Of a stretch of DNA of 64,000 nt, positions 30,739-44,060 are shown one piece after another (the stretch's first letter is position 1; each line of letters begins with the position of its first letter). Position numbers and translations under genes: made by a program. Source of the stretch: Adiantum capillus-veneris (taxonomy: Eukaryota; Streptophyta; Polypodiopsida; Polypodiales; Pteridaceae). The stretch covers positions 62,547,496-62,611,495 of the forward strand of contig CM043970.1 of NCBI GenBank assembly GCA_014529385.2, written 5' to 3'. Below the pieces are notes generated by a model, which was given only the letters and a program-made list of their open reading frames with translations, did not search any database and was not told where the DNA came from.

Positions 30739-31775
30739 TCAGGGATTGGGAGCACCATTGGAGCTCAGCAGGGAGGTAAGCGGAGAAGTAGCAAAAACTG
30801 TAGCACGTTTTTTCATATCTATTTTGGCCTACCAAAATGTCTTCATTTAATCCAATTCTCACCATCTCTGACCGATTTTTCATTCTCTTCAACTTTGTAG
30901 AAGAAAGTTTTCTCAAAATCTTCACCAATTTTGAGATACGTCACTCAAACTGCCTGTAGATTGTGAAGTAGAAGCTGCAGATTTTTATAGATCTGTTTTG
31001 ATCTGTAAAAACAGCTTATTTCAAGTCCATTCCCCTGATCCCCACCCGTTTTTGCGTGGTCTACAACTTTGCAGAAGGAAGTTTCTGCAAATTGTTCACA
31101 GTTTGAGAGTTATTCAGTTTAAACAGCAGGGTGGTCTACCCTCGTCGGTTCTTATGCATACAGGTTTTCATTGCAGGCTCTTTCTGCAATGTCTGTCACA
31201 TGCATATTTGATGTAAGGTCTTGAGGGTCTGTTATATCAGACAAACCGCCACAGCAATTATAGAAAAGGATTTCTGTGGTTGATGTAAGATCTTATGCGG
31301 TTTATGTATTGGGATGGAAATATCCAAAACCTATTATTGAGGGTCGTGGTAAGGTTTTATTAAGCTGGGGATTCTCAAATGTGGAGATCCTTTTGGTGAT
31401 ACAAGTTTTGGAGCGATCCCCCGACATCCCCATAGTTTCGGCACTGATATAGGATGTATGTTTATGCGGTTAGTGCAGTATTGATGTGCATCTGCTGACC
31501 CGCCATTGTTGGCATTGCTGTCATCTTTATGTGTATGCCTTTGACAGTGTTCAGCTGGTCAAAGACACTCTTCTAGAGTTGGAGACATTCACGGTGATAG
31601 TTCTTTGAGATTTTATCTTGCCGGTTTAGCCACTTTGATCAGCATTTTAGTCATTGTACACATTTGTTTTGGGTTCAGAAGTCAGTTTTGCAGGGGAGAC
31701 TCTACCGAAATTTTTCAAGTTTTCTATCATCTTCTTTAGTGGAGCGGATCTATCACTTTTGTTCCTTGTCGAGTG

Positions 31776-32507
31776 ATGGCTTCATCATCGGAGAACTCTT
31801 TGTTCAACATTGAGAAGTTAGATGGCACTAACTTCCCATTTTGGAAGGAACAAATTTACAATGTCTTAGTATAGAAGAAGCAGATCCGGCTGATAAAAAT
31901 GAAAGGGATAAAGCCTGAGGATATGGATGAGTATGATTGGCACGAGTTGGATGAGCTTGCCAGGTCCACCATCATGTTGACTTTGTCAAAAAATGTGTAC
32001 TTCAATGTGAACATGGAAAAGACTAGCTATGAGCTGTGGAAGAAGTTACGTGACCTGTATGAGAAGCAAAGTGCAGCATCACAGGTTTATTGACTGAAAA
32101 ACTTAGTTGATTTGAAGATGGATGAGGGCATACCCATGTGAAACCATCTCAATGAGTTCAACACAATTTTCAGTCAGCTTTCTGCGCAGGGAGTCAATTT
32201 TGACAATTCGATCAAAGCAATGTTCTTGCTAGTTACGCTGCCAGAAAGTTGGGATACTTTTCGCACAGCCATAAGTAACTCAACACCTCCTAATGGTTTA
32301 ACATGTGTTGATGTTGAGGGCAGTTTGCTTACTAAAGAGGTTAGAAGGAAGAATCTTGATACTTCTCGTGGTACTAGCAATGCTCTCGTTGTTCGTGGTC
32401 GATCACAAGAAAAGGGCAAGCAGAATCAGAAAGGAAAATCTCGTAGCAAGTCACGTGGCCAAAAAAAGACATTGAGTGCTATCATTGTCACAAAAAGCGT
32501 CATATGA
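31776..32507 (+). pseudogene. copia-4 gag
   Basis: ATG 31776: MASSSENSLFNIEKLDGTNF, PFWKEQIYNVLV, TAG at 31872-31874 (glutamine in the family), then KKQIRLIKMKGIKPEDMDEY, LSKNVYFNVNMEKTSYELWK and LFLLVTLPESWDTFRT-type sequence (seen as MFLLVTLPESWDTF). A one-base change in the A run at 32461-32467 shifts the frame before the zinc knuckle, which reads CYHCHKKRHMKKDY and has lost its last cysteine. The leader between LTR and gag is about 1 kb. Confidence 0.87.
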
Positions 32508-33060
32508 AGAAAGACTATCAAAAGTGGAAACAAGAGAAAGGTAAAGACAAGAAGTCGAAAGAAGACAAGACTAAGGAAAGCAGTATAAAGATTTAAGAGA
32601 TCAACAATGTTTTTGTTGAAGATTCTGATGGAGATATTTATCTCACATCTGCCATGGATTCAACATTTTTGGTTGCCACTGATGACTATGCTTTACAAGA
32701 TTGGGTTATTGACTCAAGTGCATCGTTTCATGTGACTCCTCACAAAGAGTGGTTCAATACATATGATGCAACCCGTAAAGGTTGTGTTCATCTTGGCAAT
32801 GATTTTTCTCGCGACATAGTTGGTGTCGGCGATGTGCAGCTGAAATTTCAAAATGGTTCTTCATTCATGCTCAAGAATGTGAGACATGTGCCGAAGCTTA
32901 CGAAAAGCTTGATTAGTACAGGACAATTGGATGATGCAGGATATTACTGCACATTTGGTGATAGTTCGTGGAAGATCACCAAAGGTTCTTTAATGGTAGC
33001 ACATGGTTCAAAGTTTGGGACTTGGTACATGCTACATGTATCAATGTTAAAAACCATGTA
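32508..33060 (+). pseudogene. copia-4 protease region
   Basis: Continues in the shifted frame: FVEDSDGDIYLTSAMDSTF, then LQDWVIDSSASFHVTPHKEW, where DSSA replaces the active-site DSGA. GDVQLKFQNGSSFMLKNVRH and VPKLTKSLISTGQL follow, as usual in copia polyproteins. The aspartic protease would process gag-pol; with glycine replaced by serine in the active-site loop it is probably inactive. Confidence 0.85.
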
Positions 33061-33084
33061 ATTTGTGTAACCGAGTAGCCAACT

Positions 33085-34213
33085 GTTTGTTTGTGGCATC
33101 ACCGGTTAGGACATATGTCTCAAAAGGGAATGAAAATCTTATCTCGTTTTGGTTATGTGCCTAGCTTCAATTTCTCATACTTTTCAGTTTGTGAGCATTG
33201 TCTTTATGGTAAACAAACGTAGTCACCACACAAAAGGGGAAGCACTCAAAAAAGTGAGCCATTAAAGTTAGTGCATAGTGATGTCTGTGGAACTATGACT
33301 AACGTATCCATGGGAGGTTCATTGTACTTTGTTACATTCATTGATGACTTCTCAAGGAAAGTGTGGGTATATCCTCTCAAAAAGAAGGATGAAGTTCTTC
33401 CAAAATTTCAAACTTTTGTGGCATTAGTGGAGAATCAGTCTGGCAATAAAGTAAAGTGCTTGAGGTCAGACAGTGGTACTAAAGCCTTTCAGAATTTTTG
33501 TGATTCCAAAGGCATCAAAAGAGAGTTTACTGCTCCATATAACCCTCCACAAAATGGTGTTGTTGAGATGATGAACCGTACCATACAAGAGAAGTTACGT
33601 AGCATGTTGTCTACTGCAGAGTTGCCTAATGGATTTTGGGTGGAAGCGTTAGCAACTGTTGTTCATCTTATTAATAGATCTCCTAACAAGGATTTAAATG
33701 AGAAGGTACCTGAAGAGCTTTGGTTTGGGAAGCCACCTTCTTACAAGCATCTTAGAGTCTTTGGCTGTGAAGTGTATTGCCATGTTCCAAAGGTTTCGAA
33801 GCAAGTTGACTCCTAAGTCAAAGAAATGCATATTTCTTGGCTATGGCAATCTTGGCGAGATGGGATTTCGGTTATGGGATCCTAAAGCTAAAAAGATAAT
33901 TCGCAGTAATGAGGTATACTTCAATGAAGAAAAGATACATAAAAATCCTGTGCATACAATGGAGATCAGGAAAGTTATCTTCCAAGAAGATGGAATTGTC
34001 CACAATAGGGCCAAAGTGCCTAATGTCATACAACAAGTGCAAAATCCTCCTATAGCACAAGATGTTGAGGAGGGACAACCGACTAAAGCAGTTATTAGAA
34101 GGTCTACAAGAGTTTCAAGGCCTCCTGATAGATTTACTCCCTCATTGGACTACATTATGTTGACAGATTGCGGAGAGCCTTCCTGCTATAAGGAAGCCAC
34201 GGTCAATGGATGA
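33085..34213 (+). pseudogene. copia-4 integrase
   Basis: Zinc-binding part WHHRLGHMSQKG...CEHCLYGK (HHCC), then the catalytic core: LVHSDVCGTM (first D), GGSLYFVTFIDDFSRKVWVY, CLRSDSGTKAF (second D) and NPPQNGVVEMMNRTI (E). The C-terminal part HLINRSPNKDLNEKVPEELW and HLRVFGCEVYCHVPK shifts frame near 33,800 into KKCIFLGYGNLGEMGFRLWD and RSTRVSRPPDRFTPSLDYIM. It inserts the cDNA into chromosomes. Stops are present in the zinc-binding stretch. Confidence 0.88.
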
Positions 34214-34239
34214 CAAGGCAAAGTGGGAGAAAGATATGC

Positions 34240-35732
34240 AATAAAAAATGGACTCGTTGCATAAGAATCAAACTTGGAAGTTGGTTTGGTTGCCTAAAGG
34301 TAAAAAGGCCTTACCATGAAAATCGGTGTACAAGCAAAAAATTACACCTCATGATAACAAACCCAAGTACAAGGCACGACTTTTTGCTAAAGGATCTAAG
34401 CAGCAACAGGGTATTGACTTTGATGAGATATTTTCTCCGGTTGTCAAGATAACTACTCTATGGTGTGTACTTGCGTTGGTTGCTAAAGATGACATGGAAC
34501 TTGACCAGATGGATGTCAAGACGGCGTTCTTCCATGGTGATCTTCAAGAAGAAGTTTATATGCAGTAGCCAGAAGGTTTTGTTGAGAAGGGCAATGAAGA
34601 CTTGGTGTGTCAGTTAGAATCTTTATGGTCTAAAATAGTCATCAAGGGAGTAGTATCGTAAATTCTACTCATTCATGCTCTCTCAAGTCTACAAACGTAG
34701 CAATATGGACCATTGCCTCTACACTAAGGGAGCTAACGATGGTAGTTTGATGATTTTGGTCCTTTATGTGGATGATATGTTAATTGCCGAGAAATGCAGG
34801 GATGAGATTTCAGCCTTCAAGTCAGAGTTACATGCAAACTTTGAAATGAAAGACATGGGTGAAGCAAGCCAGATCCTTGGCATGCGCATTAAGTGAGATA
34901 GATGCAAGAAATTGGTCTATTTGTCTCAATCTGAGTACATTGCTAAAGTGCTCAAGCGTTTCAATATGGAGAAGGGGAAGGCATTGAGTACTGCATTGCC
35001 TCCATATGTGAAACTTTCTAAAAATGATAGCCCTAAGTCTAAAGAGGAAAAGACTGAAATGGCACAAGTGCCTTATTCATCTGCAGCTGGGAGTTTGATG
35101 TATGTTATGATTGCTACACGTCCTGATATTACTTTTGCAGTGGGAGTTGTTAGCAAATATATGTCAAATCCAGGCAAGAAACATTGGGAGGATGTGAAAG
35201 GGGTTATGCAATATTTGAATGGTACAAAAGACATGTGCATTTGCTTTGGAAGAAAGGAAGCATGTGTAATTGGTTACACGGATGCAGATTATGTAGGAGA
35301 CTTGGACAAGAGAAGGTCCACTTCAGGCTATGTTTTTGAATTCACTGGATGTGCAGTTTCATGGCGACCTCGTTTGCAAGATTGTGTTACCTTGTCTACT
35401 ACAGAGGCTGAATATGTTGCAGCTTCAGAAGCTTGCAAGGAAGCTATATGGCTTGGTCGGCTGGTGGGAGACTTGGGAATCAATGTTGAGATGTCTGTGT
35501 TACATTGTGATAGCCAAAGTGCTATATAATTGGCAAAGAATCTAGTGTTTCATGCAAAGACAAAGCATGTGGATGTGAAGTATCACTTCATTCGTGAGGT
35601 GCTTGAGGACAAGTGATTGCATCTTGCCAAGATTCACACCACTGAAAACCCTGTTGATCTTCTAACAAAAGGCTTACCTTCAGAGCGGTTTGCACATTGT
35701 CGGGCACTCATGGGCATTGGGTAGATGATCAT
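34240..35732 (+). pseudogene. copia-4 reverse transcriptase and RNase H
   Basis: RT: KPKYKARLFAKGSKQQQGID, FDEIFSPVVKITTLWCVLAL, MDVKTAFFHGDLQEEVYMQ, TAG at 34566-34568 and again at 34636-34638 (glutamine positions), then SLMILVLYVDDMLIAEKC with an intact YVDD. Next are SQSEYIAKVLKRFNMEKGKA and PYSSAAGSLMYVMIATRPDI. RNase H: VIGYTDADYVGDLDKRRSTS, VTLSTTEAEYVAASEACKEA and LHCDSQSAI, then TAA at 35527-35529, HAKTKHVDVKYHFIREVL, and FAHCRALMGIG ending near 35,724. The best preserved of the copia copies here. Confidence 0.9.
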
Positions 35733-35813
35733 GGTCATTGTCTACCTGTATTGTATATATATATATACATTGTCACCCTAGCTTAAAGGCACATTGTCCT
35801 TTAAGTGGGAGGT

Positions 35814-36019
35814 TGTTGGGGTGGTAAAGCCTAATGTGACGCGCCTAAGTGTTGGGCGACCGGAGACTACCGGGAACTAACACTGTCCATTCATTCTACA
35901 TAAAAGAATAAGGACTCATAACCCTAACACATTTGTGCTTGGAGTCCACCCAAACCTGTGTCTCCTCTCTTCTCAATTGTTGGACACACACACACACACG
36001 CTCTCGCACGCGCTCTTCA
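35814..36019 (+). repeat. copia-4 3' LTR
   Basis: 206 bp, TGTTGGGGTGG to CTCTTCA, with few differences from 30516-30724. Confidence 0.88.
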
Positions 36020-36198
36020 GAAAGGTGAAGAGCATTACTCTACCTTATGTCCCCTTGCAATGAAAGTACTGGCACAATGTGCAACAAACTCAAGTTCAGA
36101 GAGAAACTGGAGTATGTGCAAGTATGTTCACAACACTATTCGCAACAGACTATTAGCAGACAGAGCAAAAAAATTAGTGTATATGTTTTGCAATGAAT
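36020..36198 (+). pseudogene. hAT transposase, part 3 (dimerisation domain)
   Basis: EEHYSTLCPLAMKVLAQC, then TNSSSERNWSMCKYVHNTIR, NRLLADRAKKLVYMFCNE and a stop. The SSSERNWS block and the following NRL...LV.M pattern are the hAT C-terminal dimerisation domain. It completes the gene begun at 26493. Confidence 0.88.
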
Positions 36199-36262
36199 AG
36201 ATATTGAATCACATAGAAAGTGCTGGCTACGAGGAGGAAATGCCAACTTGGTCGTATGATTG

Positions 36263-37500
36263 TCAAAACGAAGATGAAGAAGTGTATGCATCTGTGCACC
36301 GTGGATCGTATAGTTCAGGAGCAATCCACGATCGCTCAGACATCTTGGCATTCCCTGCTCTTTGTGCCTCCAAAACTGTAGAGTTCGACTGTGCGCTTGG
36401 ATGCAGATAATTAATTGCTGCGCGCTTAGCTCGCATTCTGATTATCATCCCCCAATAATTGATGCCGACACGAAGTTTAATGGCGATAGTGAAGTCCAAC
36501 ATTATGTTGGAAGGGTGCAGGTCACTGTGCACTATCCCGGGCGTGACTAATGCTTGGCATATCCTCGATCACTTCTTTGATCCATGCCATGTCTATCTCT
36601 TGTACAGGAAGATTTGCTGCAGGCAATGATCTCCAGCCGTGTTGTAGCCTATGCATATGTAGTCTGAAAAAATCCATGAGAGAAAGGTAAGCGGCACATC
36701 ATGTCGCCCATGGTACCCCCATTGTATTATGGGAATATTGTGATCCAAGGAGCTTCAGTAGTAAAGCCAATGCACCTTACAATGGAGGGGTGAAGCGTTT
36801 GCATTCCTTGCTCTATTTGAAAGGTGTCAAATTTTGCCTCATTTCCTCCCTTGTAACATTTTCCCACATATGTAATGTGGTCTGGAAAGAAAGAGATGCC
36901 TTTGATGGTGTACAATGTGCACACACCAAAGGAGCCTGCTCCAACCCTGATACCTTCTACCAAGGCTTCGTGAAGGATGCCGACAAGATGAGCGCACTTG
37001 GCATTCAAAGCTGTGCGCATGATTGTGCCGGTTTCGTTGGCATCAGATCGACCTCCCAAAGCTTCTTGCACGTCTTGAGCCATGTTCAATCTCTTGAGTA
37101 AGGCTACTTGGTCCTGCACTTTCTCACGCTACATCTTTACCTTCTATTCTTCCCACAATTTATCCCAGAGCTCTAATTTTGACATGTCGCAGGCAAGTGG
37201 GATATCTTTCTTTAAGTCTCTGTAACATACTTTCATATTGTCCAACACTATCCTAACGTTGTGGTGGGGGTCAAATTCTTGAACCCCTACTGGAATCAAC
37301 AACTCGTATTGGCCCTCACCTCGCAACTTGCGCTCTGTGTTCTTCTATATAGAGCTAGTGAGGTCTTTGATGAAGACATCGCTTTCACTAATCTGATATA
37401 TGTGACCATCTGCACATGATGAGATTGCAAAAATACATTCTTTACGAATGGCACGCATAATACTTTTCTTTTGATCTGGCGTCATCTTTGAACTGGACAA
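36263..37500 (-). pseudogene. Protein kinase-like gene, pseudogenised
   Basis: The minus-strand exon opens at 37498 after the acceptor TTTTTTATTGTCCAG: MTPDQKKSIMRAIRKECIFA...SDVFIKDLTSSI. A long N-terminal part carries three TAG stops (37345, 37144, 37129), each where glutamine reads naturally. The kinase N-lobe follows: VGAGSFGVCTLYTIKG (glycine loop), YVGKCYKGG (lysine) and LHPSIVRCIGFTTEAPWI. A probable intron ends at TTTTTTCAG near 36,675. The C-lobe has VHSDLHPSNIMLD (catalytic loop, HxDLxxxN) in a shifted frame, VGINYWGM where DFG is expected, and SWIAPELYDP (APE). Host-derived, not transposon; the closest family is not identified. Confidence 0.72.
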
Positions 37501-37888
37501 TAAAAAACAACATATCAAATACAAAATCATGGTTGCGAATGACACTAACACTCTCACACTATTTCAGGCAAACCCTTAACCACCACTTGAAGACTTTAAG
37601 AAATGTGCAAGGAAATATTGATAAATTTTGAAAAAAATCTTCACTTAAAATTGCAATCTGTTACACGTGTACAATGCAAATCAAACAAGTGTTTTATAAA
37701 AACTTAATTCAGATCAAACAATACATGTTAACAATCTGGTACATTTCATCATATATTGAATTTTTAACTTATATATTTTCTCCGTGCGCACATACTAGTT
37801 CAAACAAAGCACACACCGACTTAAAGACTTCAAAAATATTTAAAACATTGGAAGTATACAAATCGGACTAGAAAATTGCAAAGAATGT
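37501..37888. other. AT-rich flank, no gene seen
   Basis: Upstream of the kinase exon on the minus strand; may include intron and earlier exons that I cannot recognise. Confidence 0.4.
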
Positions 37889-38212
37889 CTTGCTCTTTAA
37901 AAAGATAGAAATAAAAATTTAACATGCAAATTGTGTTCACACACTTTTTTACATAGAATTTATGTAAATGTAGCAATCAAAAAAGCGATGATAATTGATG
38001 CTCTTTAAAAAGATATAAAAGAATTTTTGACATGCAAATTGTGTGTAAATTCTCTTTTACAGATAATTTATGTAAATGAAGCATTAAAAATAATGACAAT
38101 GCTTGAGATCCTTTAAAAAGATAAAAAAGAATATTTAACATGCAATTTGTGTGCAAATACTTTTTTGCAGATAATTTATATAAATGGAGCATTTAAAATA
38201 GCGATGATTGAT
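37889..38212. repeat. Tandem repeat, ~107 bp x 3
   Basis: Three diverged copies of a unit beginning (GC)TCTTTAAAAAGATA, continuing ACATGCAAATTGTGT and GATAATTTATGTAAATG, and ending GCGATGATTGA. Copies start near 37,889, 37,998 and 38,108. Confidence 0.8.
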
Positions 38213-38464
38213 GAATAAAGTATTCTTTTGAGTATGATTAGCTAGTATATAATTTCATATGGACAATTAAAAACAAAAAATCAAACAATTCAAACATTTT
38301 TGTATGAAATACTCTTCAGAGCCGTGCTACTGACCAAGTGTTTCATATACTTAATACTTAAAAATTAACTATACATACACATACAAATTATATGATGTTC
38401 ATACGACCAAGTTAACGATCTGAACGCCACATTTATGCAAAAATAGATGCTTCTAACAAGCGAC

Positions 38465-38710
38465 ACTCTATTAGCCGCATTACCGATCGAGTGCCGCCTG
38501 AATTTAAGGAGAAATAATGGCTTGCATACGAACATCATATAGCCGCGTTACCGACCGATGCCCATATGTTTTTTGGGAAAGGGAAAGGGAAGTTGACTTA
38601 CCAAAGGATACTAGATTCACCGCGTTACCAACGTAGTACCGAGACAATAAGCAAATACTTACCACAAGGACACCATCTTCCTCACGTCACCGAGGTGATG
38701 CCCCCGTGAT
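38465..38710. repeat. Degenerate satellite-like repeat, CGTTACCG core
   Basis: The core YGCRTTACCGAYCGA or variant recurs at about 38,475, 38,543, 38,617 and 38,682 (GCCGCATTACCGATCG, GCCGCGTTACCGACCG, ACCGCGTTACCAACG, CTCACGTCACCGAG), roughly 65-75 bp apart, each followed by a GTGCC/ATGCC-like word. Confidence 0.5.
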
Positions 38711-38944
38711 AAGCACTGTTCCGTAGGACAGCTTATGCACACACTCCCATTGTGTGGTAAGGTACCTTATCACTGCCACGCAATATGACAAAAGGCACGG
38801 TACCACACCACGCATACACACACAACACATAACCGGATCGTATGGTCAGGTACTCCGCTATTGCCGCGCACTGCAATGCAGAACACGCTCCCACACGACC
38901 CCCCCTCTCTCTCTCTCTCTCCTCTCTCTTCTCGACATACCTAC

Positions 38945-40775
<1,831 letters not shown>

Positions 40776-40962
40776 AGCCTTAGAGTTGAGTTGGGTTAGG
40801 CATACTTTCAATGTTTTCATGTTATTTCAATTTTAAAATAGTAAATGGATCTTTTATTTCACTTTCATTTCATATCCTGACATGTCTTGATTTTTCTTGC
40901 ATTCTATTGTTTTAAAATGTTAAACTTACACTTTACTTGTATAACTCTAGTAAATCCTATGG

Positions 40963-40993
<31 letters not shown>

Positions 40994-41385
40994 TATATAT
41001 TAATAAATTTTTTTTATTTCAAATTTCATTTCATTGCCTCACATGGCTTGACTTTTCTTACATTTTATAGCTTAATTCTATTCAATATTCTTTTATTAAG
41101 CGACCGTCGGCTGAGTTTCATCCCCACAAAGAAGCAAACCAAAAAAACTAGCATAAATTTAAAATTTGTAAGATTTTTGAACTATTTTCTCACATATTTT
41201 ACCAGTTTTTCTTCCCTTTATCATGGTTTGCAACCAACTAGTCTCCATATTCAACCGACTCAAGGCTAAGCTGAGGCAATCCTTTCTTGAACACTGATTC
41301 TATTGAAACTCAACCTACTGATTTTATCACGTTCTAATTGTTTTAGAAAGCCGCCGTGATTCTTTCACTTGTTTTGAGCATAATG
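40776..41385 (-). repeat. Dispersed repeat B, copy 2 (inverted)
   Basis: Reverse complement matches 22063-22627 from AAAACAAGTGAAAGAATC to CAACTCTAAGGCT. It differs by point changes, a (CA)n insertion at 40,963-40,990 and small indels. The pair is 18 kb apart in opposite orientation. Confidence 0.8.
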
Positions 41386-41633
41386 AGTGATCACTACCAT
41401 ATCCACCAATCAAAAAATTATGCTTTTTAAACAAGTGATAAAAGCACAAGGCCTGCTTCGAGAAGTGTACCAAATAGTGAAATAAAAATAAATATTTGGA
41501 CTCTTTGGAATCATTTCAAGATTCTTAAAACTTGAGGCCTTTTAAGGGCATGGTTACTCGAGGCTTAGTTATAAGTAAGTTTTGACATGTTCTGACTATG
41601 TACGGAGGCTTAGAGTGTGGCCGACAACAACAA

Positions 41634-41638
<5 letters not shown>

Positions 41639-41720
<82 letters not shown>
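41639..41720. repeat. (GA)n microsatellite, 82 bp
   Basis: Pure GA run. With the (CT)n at 41911-41983 it forms a potential 80/70-bp inverted pair separated by 190 bp. Confidence 0.95.
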
Positions 41721-41725
<5 letters not shown>

Positions 41726-41909
41726 TTAGTCTTCTTATGAGAAGCTACATAATAGTTTATTTTTGGAGAAATTTACTTTCACAGCCATGGAAATTTTGGA
41801 AAATTTGAAGGGCATTTTGAGAACGCGTGACAAAATATTCGGGATTTTTGAAATTTGAGGGATATTTCGGGGAATTTCCACAATTTAGAGGGGTATTTTG
41901 GTAATTTTC

Positions 41910-41910
<1 letters not shown>

Positions 41911-41983
<73 letters not shown>
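41911..41983. repeat. (CT)n microsatellite, 73 bp
   Basis: Pure CT run; complement of the (GA)n tract at 41639-41720. The spacer has a run of AATTTGRGGG-type short repeats. Confidence 0.95.
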
Positions 41984-41986
<3 letters not shown>

Positions 41987-43113
41987 CGTCGTGTTGAAGG
42001 CCTCAAGCTGCACATCTCCACCATTTTACGTCTATATTCCATCTTCACTGGACTTGCGCGGCGCCTCCCTCCAACCTTGTTCAATGGCTCATAGCTCATA
42101 GCTCATGTGAACACGATCCCTCTCTGTACCTGTCCTATTGGTCTTCATCTTGGATCTGCCCGTAGCTCCATAATACATATAGCTCGAATTCCATTACATG
42201 CGTCATCCTACCTATCCCAATCAAATCTGCCCATGGCCATCGTCGTCCCCTGCCTATGTGTTGTGTTGACCATATTCACCATGATGACAAGCCCCTAGAT
42301 CCATCACCCAACCTCGTCATGCAATTCCACAACCCAAGGCCCGAGCTGCCTCCTGCTACTACCTTGCACCACCCGTGGCCTATTGAACTTGCTTTCCCTG
42401 TTGCAATTCAGCAATGTCCGACTTTGGCCTGCCAACAACCTATGCATGCATGTAGCCATAGAATAACCACTCCCATATTGCGCATCAAATTAGGGCCAAA
42501 GCCTCTCTCTCTCTCTCTCTCTCATGCAATTACATGTAGACAACCCATCTACAAATGCAATCACTAGAAAAAGCCTGAGCTACAGTGCATTCCTCTCCTA
42601 GGTATGGTCGTGCATCTGCTCAAGAGCATGAGGTCCAGACAACATACACTGCAGTTGGACAACGTCCTTCCCACACCATAGATTGACTGCCTGTTGCCTT
42701 TTGCGGGTCGGAGACTCTACCTCCAATGGCACGTACACCCTTCTTTTAGCTACTCACCAAGGCATTTTTTACATAAGACACACATGCAGAGGTGATGATG
42801 ATGATCTTGACGAGGAGAAGCCACAATTGTAGTACCTATGCCGATGAGATGAGGCCAAGCCAAATATGGCCAAGCAGGTAAAGGAGGCCTTTCCACATTT
42901 CGGAAATCCACTTAAGCTTTCATCACCATATCCAAGGCCGCATGAACTACCACTTAGCCTTGTACCTCTGCTTGTAGGGCATGCTCTATGTGAACTTGAG
43001 TACTATAGAGAACATAGAGTGAGAAATGAGAGGAAGAGAGAGTAGACTGAGAGATGGAGATAGAGAAGGGAGAGAAGTGTATGTGAGAAGGGAAGGGGGA
43101 ACTATTCTTTCAC
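41984..43113. other. No gene recognised
   Basis: The plus-strand ORF 42256-42567 is proline/histidine-rich without a domain. Nothing else supported. Confidence 0.4.
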
Positions 43114-44060
43114 TCAGTGAATCCATTTTGCTGAGGGTGATTTGGATTCTTGTCGAATACTATGTGATGCACAATATTGTTGAAAATCATTGCTTTTATA
43201 CTCCCGAGCATTGTCTATCCTCAATGCCTTAATTTTTTGAACCAATTGTGTCTCCACCCTAGCTTTGAAAGCGTAAAATTTGATGAAAGTAGAAACTTTA
43301 TTTGCCAAGAAATAAACATAAGAGTACCTTGTATGGTCGTCGATGAAGATTAGGAAGTATTTTTTACTGGTGAGTGATTGTGTCTAAATTGGGCCATGCA
43401 AATAGAATGGCCGACCTCAAAAAGTTGAGTTGTATGAGAGTTTGACCTTGGGAGCTTAAAATGGTAGGCTTTGCCCAATCTTCATGCTTCACAGAATGTG
43501 ATTGGTGTAATCGTGGTTGGAAGACCCACCACTAGCTCCTTCTGCTGCATATCCTTGAGCACTTGCTTTGAGACATGACCTAGCATGTAGTGCCAAGTAA
43601 GAGTCTCCTCTTGCTTAGAAGAATTGATTGATAACAAAAGTGCTTTGGCTTGGGCCTTGCTAGAGCCGAGAGGATACAAGCACCCTTCTTTAGGACAAGA
43701 TATAGAGAAAGGCTTGTGATTGGTGTCAAGTGTTTGCAGAATGCACTTATCAAGTGTGAATGAAACTGTAATGCCCTTGGAGGTAAGCTCTCCTACTAAG
43801 ATGAGATTCTGCTTTAGACCAGGTACATAGTATACCTTGTCTAAGTGAGCTATGGTGCCATTTGTTAGGGTAATGACAACAGTGCCATGTCCTTGAGCAT
43901 GTTGAATGTTGCTATCCTCCATGAGGACTTCAAGTGGGTGTTGAGGGTTATACAAATTGGCCTTGGCTGCCTTCTTGTTATGGATGGCACGTAGCTCCTC
44001 TTGGCTTAAAGGATCATAATGTCTTTTAAATTTTCTACTGTCAAACCACCACCACAACAT
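43114..44060 (-). pseudogene. copia-5 fragment (protease end to integrase core)
   Basis: Minus strand. From 44,060: GHGTVVITLTNGTIAHLDKV, YYVPGLKQNLILVGELTSKG (the segment after the copia protease), then EETLTWHYMLGHVSKQVLKD (first zinc-binding part of integrase). A frameshifted stretch follows, then ANKVSTFIKFYAFKARVETQ, KIKALRIDNAREYKSNDFQQ (second catalytic D in LRIDN) and SIRQESKSPSAKW. This is a different copia lineage from copia-2, -3 and -4 judging by the wording. No LTR seen on either side. Confidence 0.83.

Larger units (their letters stand above)
30516..36019 (+). mobile_element. copia-4, full-length Ty1/copia retrotransposon
   Basis: 5,504 bp with LTRs 30516-30724 and 35814-36019 (TGTTGGGGTGG...CTCTTCA), a PBS (TGGCATCAGAGC, 30727), a purine stretch (TTTAAGTGGGAGG) before the 3' LTR, and gag-PR-IN-RT-RNase H in the copia order. 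The flanks are GAATG and GAAAG, a 5-bp target duplication with one mismatch. It lies inside the hAT coding region. Numerous stops and frameshifts make it inactive. It is the same family as copia-3. Confidence 0.9.

Noticed and set aside
42256-42567. 103-codon Pro/His-rich ORF as a gene
   Set aside because: Low-complexity composition and no supporting features; retained only as unassigned sequence.
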